A stretch of DNA of 64,000 nucleotides from Bacillota bacterium (GTDB lineage Bacteria; Bacillota; UBA4882; UBA8346), in assembly GCA_023392595.1 (NCBI GenBank), contig JAEVYU010000005.1:62001-126000 (forward strand), given 5' to 3'. The position numbers and the translations under genes are program-made. The notes under the pieces were generated by a model, which worked only from the letters and a program-made list of their open reading frames with translations, searched no databases and had not been told where the DNA came from. The first letter of the stretch is position 1, and each line of letters starts with the position of its first letter. Of this stretch, positions 18,175 through 26,134 are shown piece by piece.

Positions 18175-18681
18175 TCAATAACTATACTGAACATAAATAT
18201 ATTCGTCTTTTGGCGCCTTGACTTTATAGGCCTTGGTAGCGTTAAAATAAGGAAAGACCTTTTCCGGCGGCACCATATTGGCCACAGGCTCAATTGTTTT
18301 TAATTTTTCGTTGAACGGCAGCAATTGAACCATCCCTTCGACCCCGACCCAATCGCCATCGGAAAACCCCATCTTGTCGGGGAGTTTTACCAGGATCCCC
18401 AGAGGAAGCATATCAGCGGCGCAACAGGTAACCACCATTCGGTAGACCACGATTTCCTCCTTTTTAAGCAGGGATGATTTCAAAACCTTACCCCTGAAAA
18501 AAATTTTGGTCTTTAGCAACTTTTGTTTGGGAGCTTTCGGGGTATCAAACAGAATATCTCCGATGTCCAACTGAGTGTATTCTTTATATTGAACGGGAGC
18601 GGATGAATTGGCCGCATCGGTCTGGGGCACAGCCATCCATAACAAAAGCATCAATAGCGGTAGGAAAAGAATTTTTTTCAC
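18175..18681 (-). CDS. TIGR03943-type C-terminal domain protein (permease-associated)
   Basis: Exported or membrane-anchored protein of 168 residues starting at GTG behind GGAGGAGG. An N-terminal hydrophobic segment (about 3-20) precedes a soluble domain with the motif VVTCCAADMLPLGI (Cys86, Cys87) found in TIGR03943 proteins (Bacillus YcgQ type). Normal family members are about twice as long, with membrane helices first; here those helices appear to be fused to the upstream permease instead. The gene starts 2 nt after that permease's stop, so the products are probably partners. Role by association: metal (zinc) homeostasis; mechanism unknown. Confidence 0.8.
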   Translation of the reverse strand: MKKILFLPLLMLLLWMAVPQTDAANSSAPVQYKEYTQLDIGDILFDTPKAPKQKLLKTKIFFRGKVLKSSLLKKEEIVVYRMVVTCCAADMLPLGILVKLPDKMGFSDGDWVGVEGMVQLLPFNEKLKTIEPVANMVPPEKVFPYFNATKAYKVKAPKDEYIYVQYSY

Positions 18682-18683
18682 GG

Positions 18684-19952
18684 TTAAAACCTCCTCCGCA
18701 GTAAGTTGTGAGCGGGAAATAAGTTGAGGAAGACGCAAAACAGGAAAACCAACAGCGCGCACAATCCGAAGATGATCAAGAGGGCCTTGGCTTTAAAGCT
18801 TTTGAGCAACAAGGCCGAATTTTTGATATCGATCATTTGCCCGAATACCATAAAAGCCATCACGCTTCCCAAGGGAAATTGATATAGAAAGGAACGGGCC
18901 ACAAAAGCATCGGCTTCGGCGCATAACGACAGGCATAGAGCTAAAAACATCATCACTAAAACGGATAAAGCGGGGTTTTTCGTAATCACCATGAAAGCTT
19001 GTTTGGGTAGCGCCGTTTGAATGATGGCCGCAATCAGCGTGCCGATAATTAAGAACTTACCGACCTCCAGGAATTCGTCGTTGGCATGGCGAAAAATCTC
19101 GCCGATTACCGACCCCCGATGGGAGGAATGATTGACCTCTTTCTCTGTCGTAGCGGAGGTTTCCGATTCCCGGAGGGCTTTTTGATGAAAAAGCGTTTCC
19201 AGGGAAGGAAAGAGTTTACTGGCGATGAAAGCGATAATGAATCCCACGGCGATGGCCATCCCCACCCTCGTCAATGTAATCGGCAGGTTGTAACCAAAGG
19301 CCGTGGCGGTGGCCCAGACTGTGATTGGATTGACCAAAGGTGCGGTAATCAAAAAGGCGATCGCCATATAGGGAGGAACTTTTTTAAGCAAGAGCCGCCT
19401 GGCTACGGGAATAACCCCACAGTCACATACGGGAAAGAAAAATCCGGCGCCAATCGCCAGCAGGATCCCCGGCAATTTGGCGGACCGGACTAGTTTGTTT
19501 TGGACCATCTCCACGGTAACCAGAGTATTCATGAGGGCTGAACCGAACACCCCGATTAAGACGAAGGGTAAAGCTTGAATGATAATGCTTAAGAAGATGG
19601 TCACCAGTTGCGGCAGTTTGTCGAGGAAGTTCGATCCATTCGCCTGATAGCTTAAGATTTGCGGCGGGACAAGGATTGGCAATAAAAGCGGCAAAAGCAA
19701 CAATAAACGGGTCCATTCAAAATGTTCAAAATGGCAGCAATGGCAGTCAGGTGAATGTTCCGAGTGGGGTAAATTCGGCTTCCGGAGATTGTTGATCAGC
19801 ATTGCCGTTAAAATCGCTAATGTCAAGACTGTCAGAAATGATAGCTTGGGATTGATATAACTGCGAATATTCCCCGTTATCAGCAGGAATGACAGCAAGA
19901 TAATATAGCCGATGAAGATGGCGGTTAAGTAATTCCTTTTCAGATTTTTCAT
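18684..19952 (-). CDS. UPF0718-type permease with a TIGR03943-like N-terminal membrane domain
   Basis: Membrane protein of 422 residues, start ATG after AAAGGG. Residues 1-105 resemble the membrane half of TIGR03943: LLITGNIRSYINPK, helices, a His/Cys-rich loop HSEHSPDCHCCHFEHFEW (63-80), then another helix. From about 110 on it is a UPF0718 (YcgR/YraQ-type) permease with the hallmark FFFPVCDCGVIPVARRLL and many helices. In other Firmicutes the two families are separate adjacent genes; here the permease sits between the two halves of TIGR03943. The loop is a likely metal site. Next to zur and znu, a zinc-linked role is likely. Confidence 0.82.
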   Translation of the reverse strand: MKNLKRNYLTAIFIGYIILLSFLLITGNIRSYINPKLSFLTVLTLAILTAMLINNLRKPNLPHSEHSPDCHCCHFEHFEWTRLLLLLPLLLPILVPPQILSYQANGSNFLDKLPQLVTIFLSIIIQALPFVLIGVFGSALMNTLVTVEMVQNKLVRSAKLPGILLAIGAGFFFPVCDCGVIPVARRLLLKKVPPYMAIAFLITAPLVNPITVWATATAFGYNLPITLTRVGMAIAVGFIIAFIASKLFPSLETLFHQKALRESETSATTEKEVNHSSHRGSVIGEIFRHANDEFLEVGKFLIIGTLIAAIIQTALPKQAFMVITKNPALSVLVMMFLALCLSLCAEADAFVARSFLYQFPLGSVMAFMVFGQMIDIKNSALLLKSFKAKALLIIFGLCALLVFLFCVFLNLFPAHNLLRRRF

Positions 19953-20138
19953 GGAGTACCCTTTCTTTGGTTCATTAATGAGTTGATTAAAGAAGCTCTT
20001 TGAACTTAAAATCCGGCAAGTTTCAATGAAGAGATTCAGAATTGAATTGATTCTAGGTAAAGCAAACCCCAAAAAGACATCAAAACACCGATTTTCACCG
20101 GGTCAATGCCAATGGTAATTTCTTATGTTCGAAGGAAG

Positions 20139-20426
20139 TTAATTGAAAAGGAACATACAAGGAGGCGCCCGGTTATCATAACCGGTTCGGAAAGGTATTG
20201 TAACGGTTGGATTCTGGATGAGAGAGAGGATTTCGAAGAGGTTCAACAATAACTTGAGTATAAATACAAGGCTGCAGGTAAATCCAACCTGGAGAAGCTG
20301 GCATAAAAGGCAATGATCATCCCCGCCGTCCCATGGAGAAAGCAAGGGATGGGTATGACAGGACAACAACAACATTAAGCCGATGACTAGAATGATGCTG
20401 ATTTTGAGAATGACGGATTTTTTCAT
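20139..20426 (-). CDS. Small His/Cys-rich exported protein, paralogue of 21191-21574
   Basis: Protein of 95 residues not assigned to a known family. N-terminal hydrophobic signal or anchor (about 6-22), then HTH (His24, His26), then HCLLCQLLQVGF (His38, Cys39, Cys42), a second hydrophobic stretch and a C-terminal RAPP motif. The same order occurs in the small gene before znuA on the other strand. The start is the ATG that opens MKKSVILK; upstream in-frame codons have no conserved counterpart. It probably precedes the permease gene in one operon. A metal chaperone or sensor at the membrane is a reasonable guess from residues and context. Confidence 0.65.
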   Translation of the reverse strand: MKKSVILKISIILVIGLMLLLSCHTHPLLSPWDGGDDHCLLCQLLQVGFTCSLVFILKLLLNLFEILSLIQNPTVTIPFRTGYDNRAPPCMFLFN

Positions 20427-20698
20427 TTTGGTCACAGCGATCGTTATTTTTCTTTCAGTGTTGACGAAATGCGGAAAATTTATGCTTTCGCGATGATTGA
20501 ACGGGTTCCTGCTTCCGGCGGGACGTTTCTTTTGGAAAACGCAGCGCAAGTTATCCGTATCGTAAAAAAGCTCTTATCTTTAACGGAAATGGGGAGGGTG
20601 TGTTCCGGAGTGGGGTAAATGCAAAAGATTCTTTTATAGTCCTTGCCAAAGGAACGCTCTTTCGGGACGGCGGTTTCTTTATTTGTGAATGATATGGC
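20427..20698. other. Divergent regulatory region between the two arms of the zinc locus
   Basis: No gene recognised. It separates the small His/Cys protein gene (-) from zur (+) and should contain the minus-strand promoter. The zur promoter lies at its right edge. Confidence 0.5.
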
Positions 20699-20727
20699 TT
20701 GACGGAAAAAAATGAAAATGATAGAAT
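20699..20727 (+). promoter_or_regulatory. zur promoter with overlapping Fur/Zur-like half-site
   Basis: TTGACG (20699-20704), 17 bp spacer, TAGAAT (20722-20727). The segment TGAAAATGATAGAAT overlaps the -10 box and matches one half of the classic Fur-family operator (TGAAAATGATAA); the other half is weak. This supports autoregulation by Zur. It also shows that the ATG at 20712 lies upstream of the transcript start. Confidence 0.6.
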
Positions 20728-20762
20728 TTATTTGCAAGAAATTCTTAATTAGAGGGAACGAT

Positions 20763-21173
20763 ATGGAAAATCAATTCGTTGTTCTTAAAGAACAGGGATA
20801 TAAATTGACCAAACAACGTTGCGAAATCTTAGCAGCTTTGGATGACAGCCCGCCGCTGATGGCCGAGGAAATATTCCATCTGGTCAATAAGCGTTGTAAA
20901 GTCAATTTAAGCACGGTTTACCGTAATCTGGGCATTCTGCAAAAAATGGGACTGATTCGGAAAGTAAACAGTTTAGGTCAGGCTGATCAGTATGAATTGG
21001 TAAAGAACCATTGCAAACATGATTTGGAGTGCCTCAAATGCGGGGCCAAGGTGGTTTTTTCGGAATGCATCTTCGATCAGTTGGTTCAGGAGATTGAGTT
21101 AAAAACTCATTATAAAGTGAAGAAACATAATTTGCAGCTATTTGGCACTTGTCCGAAATGTTCCAGCCAATAA
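20763..21173 (+). CDS. zur: Fur-family regulator, probable zinc uptake regulator Zur
   Basis: Metal-dependent repressor of 136 residues, start ATG after GAGGGAACGAT. N-terminal winged helix (LTKQRCEILAAL, NLSTVYRNLGILQKMGLI) and C-terminal dimerisation domain with the structural zinc site CLKC (about 98-101) and CPKC at the C-terminus, plus the HDLEC/HCKH regulatory region. The identity as Zur rather than Fur or PerR rests on the znuACB genes just downstream; the fold alone would not separate them. It has its own promoter and probably leads the znu operon. Confidence 0.87.
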   Translation: MENQFVVLKEQGYKLTKQRCEILAALDDSPPLMAEEIFHLVNKRCKVNLSTVYRNLGILQKMGLIRKVNSLGQADQYELVKNHCKHDLECLKCGAKVVFSECIFDQLVQEIELKTHYKVKKHNLQLFGTCPKCSSQ

Positions 21174-21190
21174 AGAGTCTGCGGGGAATT

Positions 21191-21574
21191 ATGAAGAAAC
21201 GGTTTTTCATTGTCATCATTATCCTTTCGTTGGTCTTTTTGACCGGTCATATTCATTTGCACCACTCCGGCAGTGACGAGGAGAAGAATCATTGTCCTTT
21301 TTGCGCGCTTTTACATACGGGCTTCGGTTTTTCATTGCCGTTTGAGCCTTCGGTTTCTCTTGCTGTTGTGGCTGCCGGCAGTTTCAATGCGGCGAAAAAG
21401 ATAGATTCCGTCAGGATTTTTAGCAACCGGTTAAGAGCGCCGCCATTTTATTTCAATGGACAAGGTACTTTAATCGATATAAAATGGAGGAATTTCAATG
21501 AATTTAAAATCAGTGAAAATATTAACCGGCCTACTATTGGTTTTATTCACCATCCTGGCCGCGGCCGGCTTTGA
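21191..21574 (+). CDS. Small His/Cys-rich exported protein between zur and znuA
   Basis: Up to 127 residues, start ATG behind GCGGGGAATT. Hydrophobic signal (4-18), then GHIHLHH (His20, 22, 24, 25), then HCPFCALLHTGF (His34, Cys35, Cys38, His42), a hydrophobic stretch, and a RAPPFYFNG motif. This layout matches the 95-residue protein encoded at 20139-20426. The frame runs 77 nt into znuA; the paralogue stops just after RAPP, so the last 35 residues may be a run-on after loss of the ancestral stop. Likely a periplasmic or membrane zinc-handling protein; function not established. Confidence 0.65.
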   Translation: MKKRFFIVIIILSLVFLTGHIHLHHSGSDEEKNHCPFCALLHTGFGFSLPFEPSVSLAVVAAGSFNAAKKIDSVRIFSNRLRAPPFYFNGQGTLIDIKWRNFNEFKISENINRPTIGFIHHPGRGRL

Positions 21575-22409
21575 CCAAAGCCTGGCCCAGGCAAAATTGG
21601 GGAAGCGGTTGACGATTGTAACTTCCTTTTATCCGATGTATGTTGAAACCATTAATGTCACTAGAGATGTAAAGGGAGTGAAGGTCATCAACATGACCAA
21701 ACCCCAGGCCGGGTGCTTGCATGACTACCAATTGACCCCGAATGATTTGAAAACTTTGGAGAAAGCCGGGGTCTTTGTGGTCAACGGCGCGGGCATGGAG
21801 GCTTTTCTCGGCAAGGTTATCACGCAAATGCCGAAGCTAAAGATTGTCGAAGCCAGCCGGGGTATTCCCTTAATCAGAGGTGACAATGATGAAGGCGACA
21901 ATCCCCATGTCTGGGTCAGTGTATCCAATGCGATCCGGCAAGTCAAAAATATCGGGGAGCAATTGGCCAAAATCGATCCCGCCAATGGGCCTCAATATCG
22001 CAAAAATGCCGCTGTTTATATCAAGAAATTGCAAGCCTTAAAGGGAAAAATGCATCAGGGACTGGATGGCGTTAAAAACCGGAACATCATTACTTTTCAT
22101 GAGGCTTTTCCCTACTTTGCGCAGGAGTTTAACCTGCAGATCATTGCGGTGATCGAGCGGGAGCCCGGTTCGGAGCCTAGCGCGAGAGAATTGGCGCGGA
22201 CCATCGTGACCATTAAAAAAGCGAACGTAAAAGGAATATTCGCCGAACCGCAGTATCCGGCCAAAGCCGCTGAAGTGATTGCAAAAGAGACCGGGATTAA
22301 AGTATCCGTCCTCGACCCGGCCGTCACCGGAGAAGCCAACGGCGATCGAAATGCCTATTTGAAGATCATGGAGAAAAATCTAAAGTCATTACAAGAGGCG
22401 CTTCAATAA
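21498..22409 (+). CDS. znuA: Zinc ABC transporter solute-binding protein ZnuA
   Basis: Cluster A-I metal-binding protein of 303 residues, start ATG with GGAGG at good spacing. Signal peptide ends near SLAQA and has no lipobox Cys. Metal ligands are visible: His in CLHDYQLTP, His in DNPHVWVSV, His in TFHEAFPYF, and a late Asp in SVLDPAV. The long His-rich loop typical of some ZnuA proteins is short here (a DNDEGDN stretch instead). It is translationally close to znuC (overlap of one base). Zinc is most likely because of Zur; manganese is the alternative for this family. Confidence 0.92.
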   Translation: MNLKSVKILTGLLLVLFTILAAAGFDQSLAQAKLGKRLTIVTSFYPMYVETINVTRDVKGVKVINMTKPQAGCLHDYQLTPNDLKTLEKAGVFVVNGAGMEAFLGKVITQMPKLKIVEASRGIPLIRGDNDEGDNPHVWVSVSNAIRQVKNIGEQLAKIDPANGPQYRKNAAVYIKKLQALKGKMHQGLDGVKNRNIITFHEAFPYFAQEFNLQIIAVIEREPGSEPSARELARTIVTIKKANVKGIFAEPQYPAKAAEVIAKETGIKVSVLDPAVTGEANGDRNAYLKIMEKNLKSLQEALQ

Positions 22410-23212
22410 TGAACCCAAAGCATTCCGTCAGTGTCGGTAACTGCAATGCCTGCAATCTTTGCTGCACCAAAATTGAGAACTTCAATGTCACCCTGGGAAA
22501 AACGGAAATTCTCAAGGGGATTAATTTGCATATCCATTGTGGAGAATTGACGGCAATTATCGGCCCGAACGGAGCCGGTAAAAGTACATTACTCAAAGCT
22601 ATCCTGGGAGAAGTCAAACACACCGGCAGGCTTAGTTTCCTGGACGCGGCTGGGAAACAAACAAACCATCCCGTCATTGGTTACGTTCCCCAAAGCATGC
22701 AGATTGACCCGGGCTCTCCCATCAGTGTAATGGATTTATTTATTGCGTCCCAGTCAAACAGACCTGTTTGGCTGGGACATGCCAAAGAAGGACGCGATGA
22801 AGCCCTGGAGGCTCTTTCCAGGGTTGATGCCGAACATTTGGTAAAAAGACGTCTCGGCAATTTATCCGGAGGAGAAATGCAGCGGGTCATGCTGGCTTTA
22901 GCCCTCCAGCCGATACCGGATATTTTGCTTTTGGATGAACCGATTTCCGGCGTCGACCAGCGTGGCATGGAGTTGTTTTACGGTCTGGTATCGAAACTGC
23001 GGGAAGAATATGATTTAACGATTATTTTGGTCTCCCATGATTTAGGTCTGGTTCAGAAATATGCCGACCGGGTGGTGCTGTTAAATAAGGTTATCGAATG
23101 TGTCGGCACGCCGGGTGAAGTTTTTTCAAACCCCAAAATTATGGAATCATTCGGCGCATTATGGCTAATTAAAGAAACAGAAGGGGAGAAAAACAATGCA
23201 TCTATGGTATAG
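22409..23212 (+). CDS. znuC: Zinc ABC transporter ATP-binding protein ZnuC
   Basis: ATPase of 267 residues with Walker A GPNGAGKST, signature LSGGE, Walker B ILLLDEP and the H-loop SHD. The start ATG overlaps the znuA stop. Ahead of the ABC domain is an extra N-terminus with a cysteine cluster CNACNLCC (Cys12, 15, 18, 19), which could bind zinc and adjust activity. It couples to ZnuB. Confidence 0.92.
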   Translation: MNPKHSVSVGNCNACNLCCTKIENFNVTLGKTEILKGINLHIHCGELTAIIGPNGAGKSTLLKAILGEVKHTGRLSFLDAAGKQTNHPVIGYVPQSMQIDPGSPISVMDLFIASQSNRPVWLGHAKEGRDEALEALSRVDAEHLVKRRLGNLSGGEMQRVMLALALQPIPDILLLDEPISGVDQRGMELFYGLVSKLREEYDLTIILVSHDLGLVQKYADRVVLLNKVIECVGTPGEVFSNPKIMESFGALWLIKETEGEKNNASMV

Positions 23213-24032
23213 CCTAAGCGATTTAATCCCCTTTGCCTGGCTGCAACATCTGTTTATGAAAAATGCCTTGCTGGCCGTAATTTTGGTCACACCTATCTTT
23301 GGCATCATGGGAACCATGGTGGTGAATAACCGGATGGCCTTTTTTGCCGATTCTTTAGGCCATTCCGCCTTAACCGGCATAGCGATCGGCACGATGATCG
23401 GGATTGGAAATCCGGTCTGGTCGATGATTGGCTTTGCATTAATCTTTTCCGTGGGCATACTTGCCGTCAAACACGGCAATAAGACTTCCACCGATACGGT
23501 CATCGGGGTTTTTTCTTCCGTGGCGGTGGCTTTAGGAATCGTCATCCTTTCCCGTGGCGGGGGATTTAACAAGTATTCCGTCTTTTTAATCGGGGATTTG
23601 CTAAGTATTACACCCGGGGAAATCGGGATGTTGGCTCTAGTTTTAATTGCCGTTGTTATTTTCTGGTATTTTTCTTTCAATAGACTGTTGCTGGTCAGTA
23701 TGAATGAGTCTTTAGCTAAAAGTAGAGGCATCAACTTATTTCTGGTGGAAGTTCTCTTCACGGCGTTGGTGGCGTTGGTGGTAACCATATCCATTCAATG
23801 GATTGGCATATTAATCATCAATTCGCTCTTGATTTTACCGGCGGCGAGCGCCAGAAATATCGCCGGCAACGCCAAACAATATCATCTTTATTCCGTGGCA
23901 ATCGCATTTTTTTCCGGTATCACGGGACTGATTTTATCATATTACTGGGGGACTGCCACAGGGGCGACCATCATTCTGGTTTCGGCCATATTTTTCTTTA
24001 TCACTTTCTTCGTAAAAAAACTAGTCAATTGA
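23196..24032 (+). CDS. znuB: Zinc ABC transporter permease ZnuB
   Basis: Integral membrane permease of 278 residues with about eight helices, ABC-3 family. Start ATG at 23196 behind AGGGGAG, overlapping the end of znuC by 17 nt. Family landmarks include AFFADSLGHSALTGIAIG near the N-terminus and NSLLILPAASARNIA. It completes the Znu importer; no further gene follows before the terminator. Confidence 0.92.
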   Translation: MHLWYSLSDLIPFAWLQHLFMKNALLAVILVTPIFGIMGTMVVNNRMAFFADSLGHSALTGIAIGTMIGIGNPVWSMIGFALIFSVGILAVKHGNKTSTDTVIGVFSSVAVALGIVILSRGGGFNKYSVFLIGDLLSITPGEIGMLALVLIAVVIFWYFSFNRLLLVSMNESLAKSRGINLFLVEVLFTALVALVVTISIQWIGILIINSLLILPAASARNIAGNAKQYHLYSVAIAFFSGITGLILSYYWGTATGATIILVSAIFFFITFFVKKLVN

Positions 24033-24152
24033 GACTTGAATCAGTTGGCCGAGAGAACCCCTATATATAAAGCCGATGAAATTAAGCTGCAAACACAGAA
24101 TTGCCGTTGCCTTTTGACCTCCTTTGGGATTAATAGTTCTGAGAAAAGGGAA

Positions 24153-24185
24153 AACCCGCGCTAGAAATAGGGCAGCGGGTTTTTT
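24153..24185 (+). terminator. Intrinsic terminator of the znu operon
   Basis: Stem AACCCGC (24153-24159) with GCGGGTT (24175-24181) followed by a T run. It lies 120 bp after znuB and ends the zinc operon. Confidence 0.88.
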
Positions 24186-24283
24186 GGCTTCCGGATCGAC
24201 CCTTGGGATCCGTTGCCCCAGGCTTTGTTTATTTCCTCCCTATAAAACTTCAAATTTAGGATGTTAAGTAGGCTAAAAAAAGA

Positions 24284-24314
24284 TTGACTTGGAGTTAACT
24301 CTAAGTGCTAGACT
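24284..24314 (+). promoter_or_regulatory. MerR-type promoter with 19 bp spacer
   Basis: TTGACT (24284-24289) and TAGACT (24309-24314) are separated by 19 bp that carry the palindrome CTTGGAGTTAACTCTAAG. An over-long spacer with a central dyad is the signature of promoters activated by MerR-family regulators. No merR-type gene is in the window. It faces the aldo-keto reductase gene. Confidence 0.8.
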
Positions 24315-24433
24315 AAGTTTAGAGAAGCTCAAAATAACAGTTTCAGTCAATGCAGTGCTCTTTCAAACGGTTATTGGTTGAATCCTCATCGGCAGCAGTT
24401 AGAAAGAAAAATAGCAAAGGAGACCATCCCGGT

Positions 24434-25558
24434 ATGGAAAAGAAAAAATTAGGATTTGGATTTATGCGCTTACCATTACGAGATCAGAATGATCCCGCAA
24501 GTATTGATCAGGATACCGTCAATCGGATGGTGGATACTTTTTTGGAAAGGGGCTTTACCTATTTTGATACCGCTTATATGTATCATATGGGCAAGAGCGA
24601 GGAGGCGATCAGGGAGTCGGTCGTAAAACGTCATCATCGAGACAGTTTCACAGTGACCACCAAATTACCGACGATGTTTTTAAAAACAAAGGAAGACCAG
24701 GAAAGAATTTTTGAGGAACAGCTGGCCAAATGCGGCGTGGACTATTTCGATTACTACCTGTTGCATAATTTGGGGGTGGAGAATTATGAGACGGCCCGGA
24801 GATTGGGCAGTTTTACATTCGTTCAGGAAAAGAAAAAACAAGGAAAAATCAGGCAGGTTGGCTTTTCGTTTCATGATAACGCGGATTTATTGGATGAAAT
24901 CCTAAAGACCCATCCGGAAGTGGATTTTGTCCAGTTGCAAATTAATTATCTGGATTGGGACGATGAAAGCATTCAGTCCCGCAAATGTCACGAGGTAGCC
25001 GGAAAACACCAGAAACCGGTTATTGTGATGGAACCGGTGAAAGGCGGCGCGCTGGCCAAAGTGCCTGAAAAAGCGGAGCAATTGTTCAAGGACTATCATC
25101 CGCAGATGTCGATACCATCTTGGGCGATCCGGTTTGCCGCAAGTCTTGAGGGAGTGATGATGGTTTTGAGCGGGATGTCCGGAATGGAGCAACTGTTGGA
25201 TAATACGGACTTTATGCAAAAGTTCGAACCTTTCAACCGGGAGGAGTACGCTATTGTCAAAGAGGCTGTCAAGTTGATCAACGAATCCATCGCGATTCCC
25301 TGTACGGCCTGCCGGTACTGTGTGGAGGGCTGCCCGAGAAGCATAGCCATTCCGCAGTATTTTGCGTTGTACAATAATGAAAGGCAATCGGTGAAAAACA
25401 CCGGGCCTTCGCTCCAGAGAGTGTATTATGATAATTATGCCAAAACCCACGGCAAGGCTTCCGACTGTATCGAATGTAAAGAATGTGAAAGACATTGTCC
25501 GCAACATATTGAGATTACCAAATGGTTAAAGGATATCACGGTTGCTTTTGAGGGATGA
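24434..25558 (+). CDS. Aldo/keto reductase with C-terminal ferredoxin-type 4Fe-4S domain
   Basis: Oxidoreductase of 374 residues; the start is the ATG after AAAGGAGA rather than the longer frame, whose extra N-terminus is not family-like. The AKR barrel (about 1-285) has the catalytic tetrad in FDTAYMYHMGKSEEA (Asp, Tyr), TTKLP (Lys) and YLLHNLG (His). The C-terminal part has two cysteine clusters, CTACRYCVEGCP and CIECKECERHCP. Such fusions are frequent in anaerobes; substrates are mostly unknown, so NAD(P)H- or ferredoxin-linked carbonyl reduction is inferred. It is preceded by a MerR-type promoter, which points to induction by a small molecule or electrophile. Confidence 0.9.
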   Translation: MEKKKLGFGFMRLPLRDQNDPASIDQDTVNRMVDTFLERGFTYFDTAYMYHMGKSEEAIRESVVKRHHRDSFTVTTKLPTMFLKTKEDQERIFEEQLAKCGVDYFDYYLLHNLGVENYETARRLGSFTFVQEKKKQGKIRQVGFSFHDNADLLDEILKTHPEVDFVQLQINYLDWDDESIQSRKCHEVAGKHQKPVIVMEPVKGGALAKVPEKAEQLFKDYHPQMSIPSWAIRFAASLEGVMMVLSGMSGMEQLLDNTDFMQKFEPFNREEYAIVKEAVKLINESIAIPCTACRYCVEGCPRSIAIPQYFALYNNERQSVKNTGPSLQRVYYDNYAKTHGKASDCIECKECERHCPQHIEITKWLKDITVAFEG

Positions 25559-25618
25559 AAACTTTTCTCAGGCTGGGACCGGGAAAATCTTAAGAATGAG
25601 TGTTATGAAAGAATTTTA

Positions 25619-25700
25619 AGTAGTCAGCCACCCCAGCTTTGCTGGGACAATGATGTCGCGCATCTATGCGCGTGAAAATACCGCCGGGGTGGTTGTTCGA
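25619..25700 (+). repeat. Structured repeat family B, copy 2
   Basis: Same core as 14609-14708: GTAGTCA, outer arm CCACCCC, small hairpin CCAGCTTTGCTGG, inner hairpin CGCGCATCTATGCGCG, GAAAATACCGC, closing arm GGGGTGG, TTGTTCGA. The outer stem has seven pairs and differs from copy 1 by a compensatory C-G to T-A change. Confidence 0.7.
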
Positions 25701-25927
25701 TCGATATGAGTTGAAATAAATAATTTGACCGAAATCTAAAAGAAACGGAAAAATTTGGGTTATGCCCAGGCCGACAGTTGGCCGAGACCACACTCTCGCT
25801 TTCCCCCTGTGGAGATATAAGCGTAGTTTTAGTTGGACCTATGTTGTGAAGAACTTTTTTAACAAAATAAGATATCGATGTTATTTTTTGGATTGCATCA
25901 AAACAAAAGGCATGATATAATAAAATA

Positions 25928-25947
25928 AATTTGAAAGCTTTCAAATT
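25928..25947 (+). promoter_or_regulatory. Perfect 20 bp palindromic operator, site 1
   Basis: AATTTGAAAGCTTTCAAATT is a perfect palindrome with the TGAAAGC/GCTTTCA core of sugar-responsive LacI-family operators. A second identical copy lies 148 bp downstream. Likely bound by the LacI-family protein encoded at 31638-32642. Confidence 0.8.
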
Positions 25948-26075
25948 GAATTTTTGTAGACTGATTGATAAAAAAGGCCTTTGTCAAAAAGTTCAAGAGA
26001 TTGATAACATTATCGAATGGTAGGTTAGAAAGAAGAATTAATCCAGTCAAGAAGGATGAATTTTTTTTAGATTTA

Positions 26076-26095
26076 AATTTGAAAGCTTTCAAATT
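26076..26095 (+). promoter_or_regulatory. Perfect 20 bp palindromic operator, site 2
   Basis: Identical to site 1, centred about 50 bp before the double cyclase gene. The 148 bp spacing is close to an integral number of helical turns (14.1), compatible with repression by DNA looping. Confidence 0.8.
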
Positions 26096-26134
26096 ATTTT
26101 GGGTCTATAAAAACACCATAAGGAGAACAAGCTC

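Noticed and set aside
20712..20762. Upstream ATG as the zur start
   Set aside because: It overlaps the predicted -10 region, and the ATG at 20763 has a good RBS.
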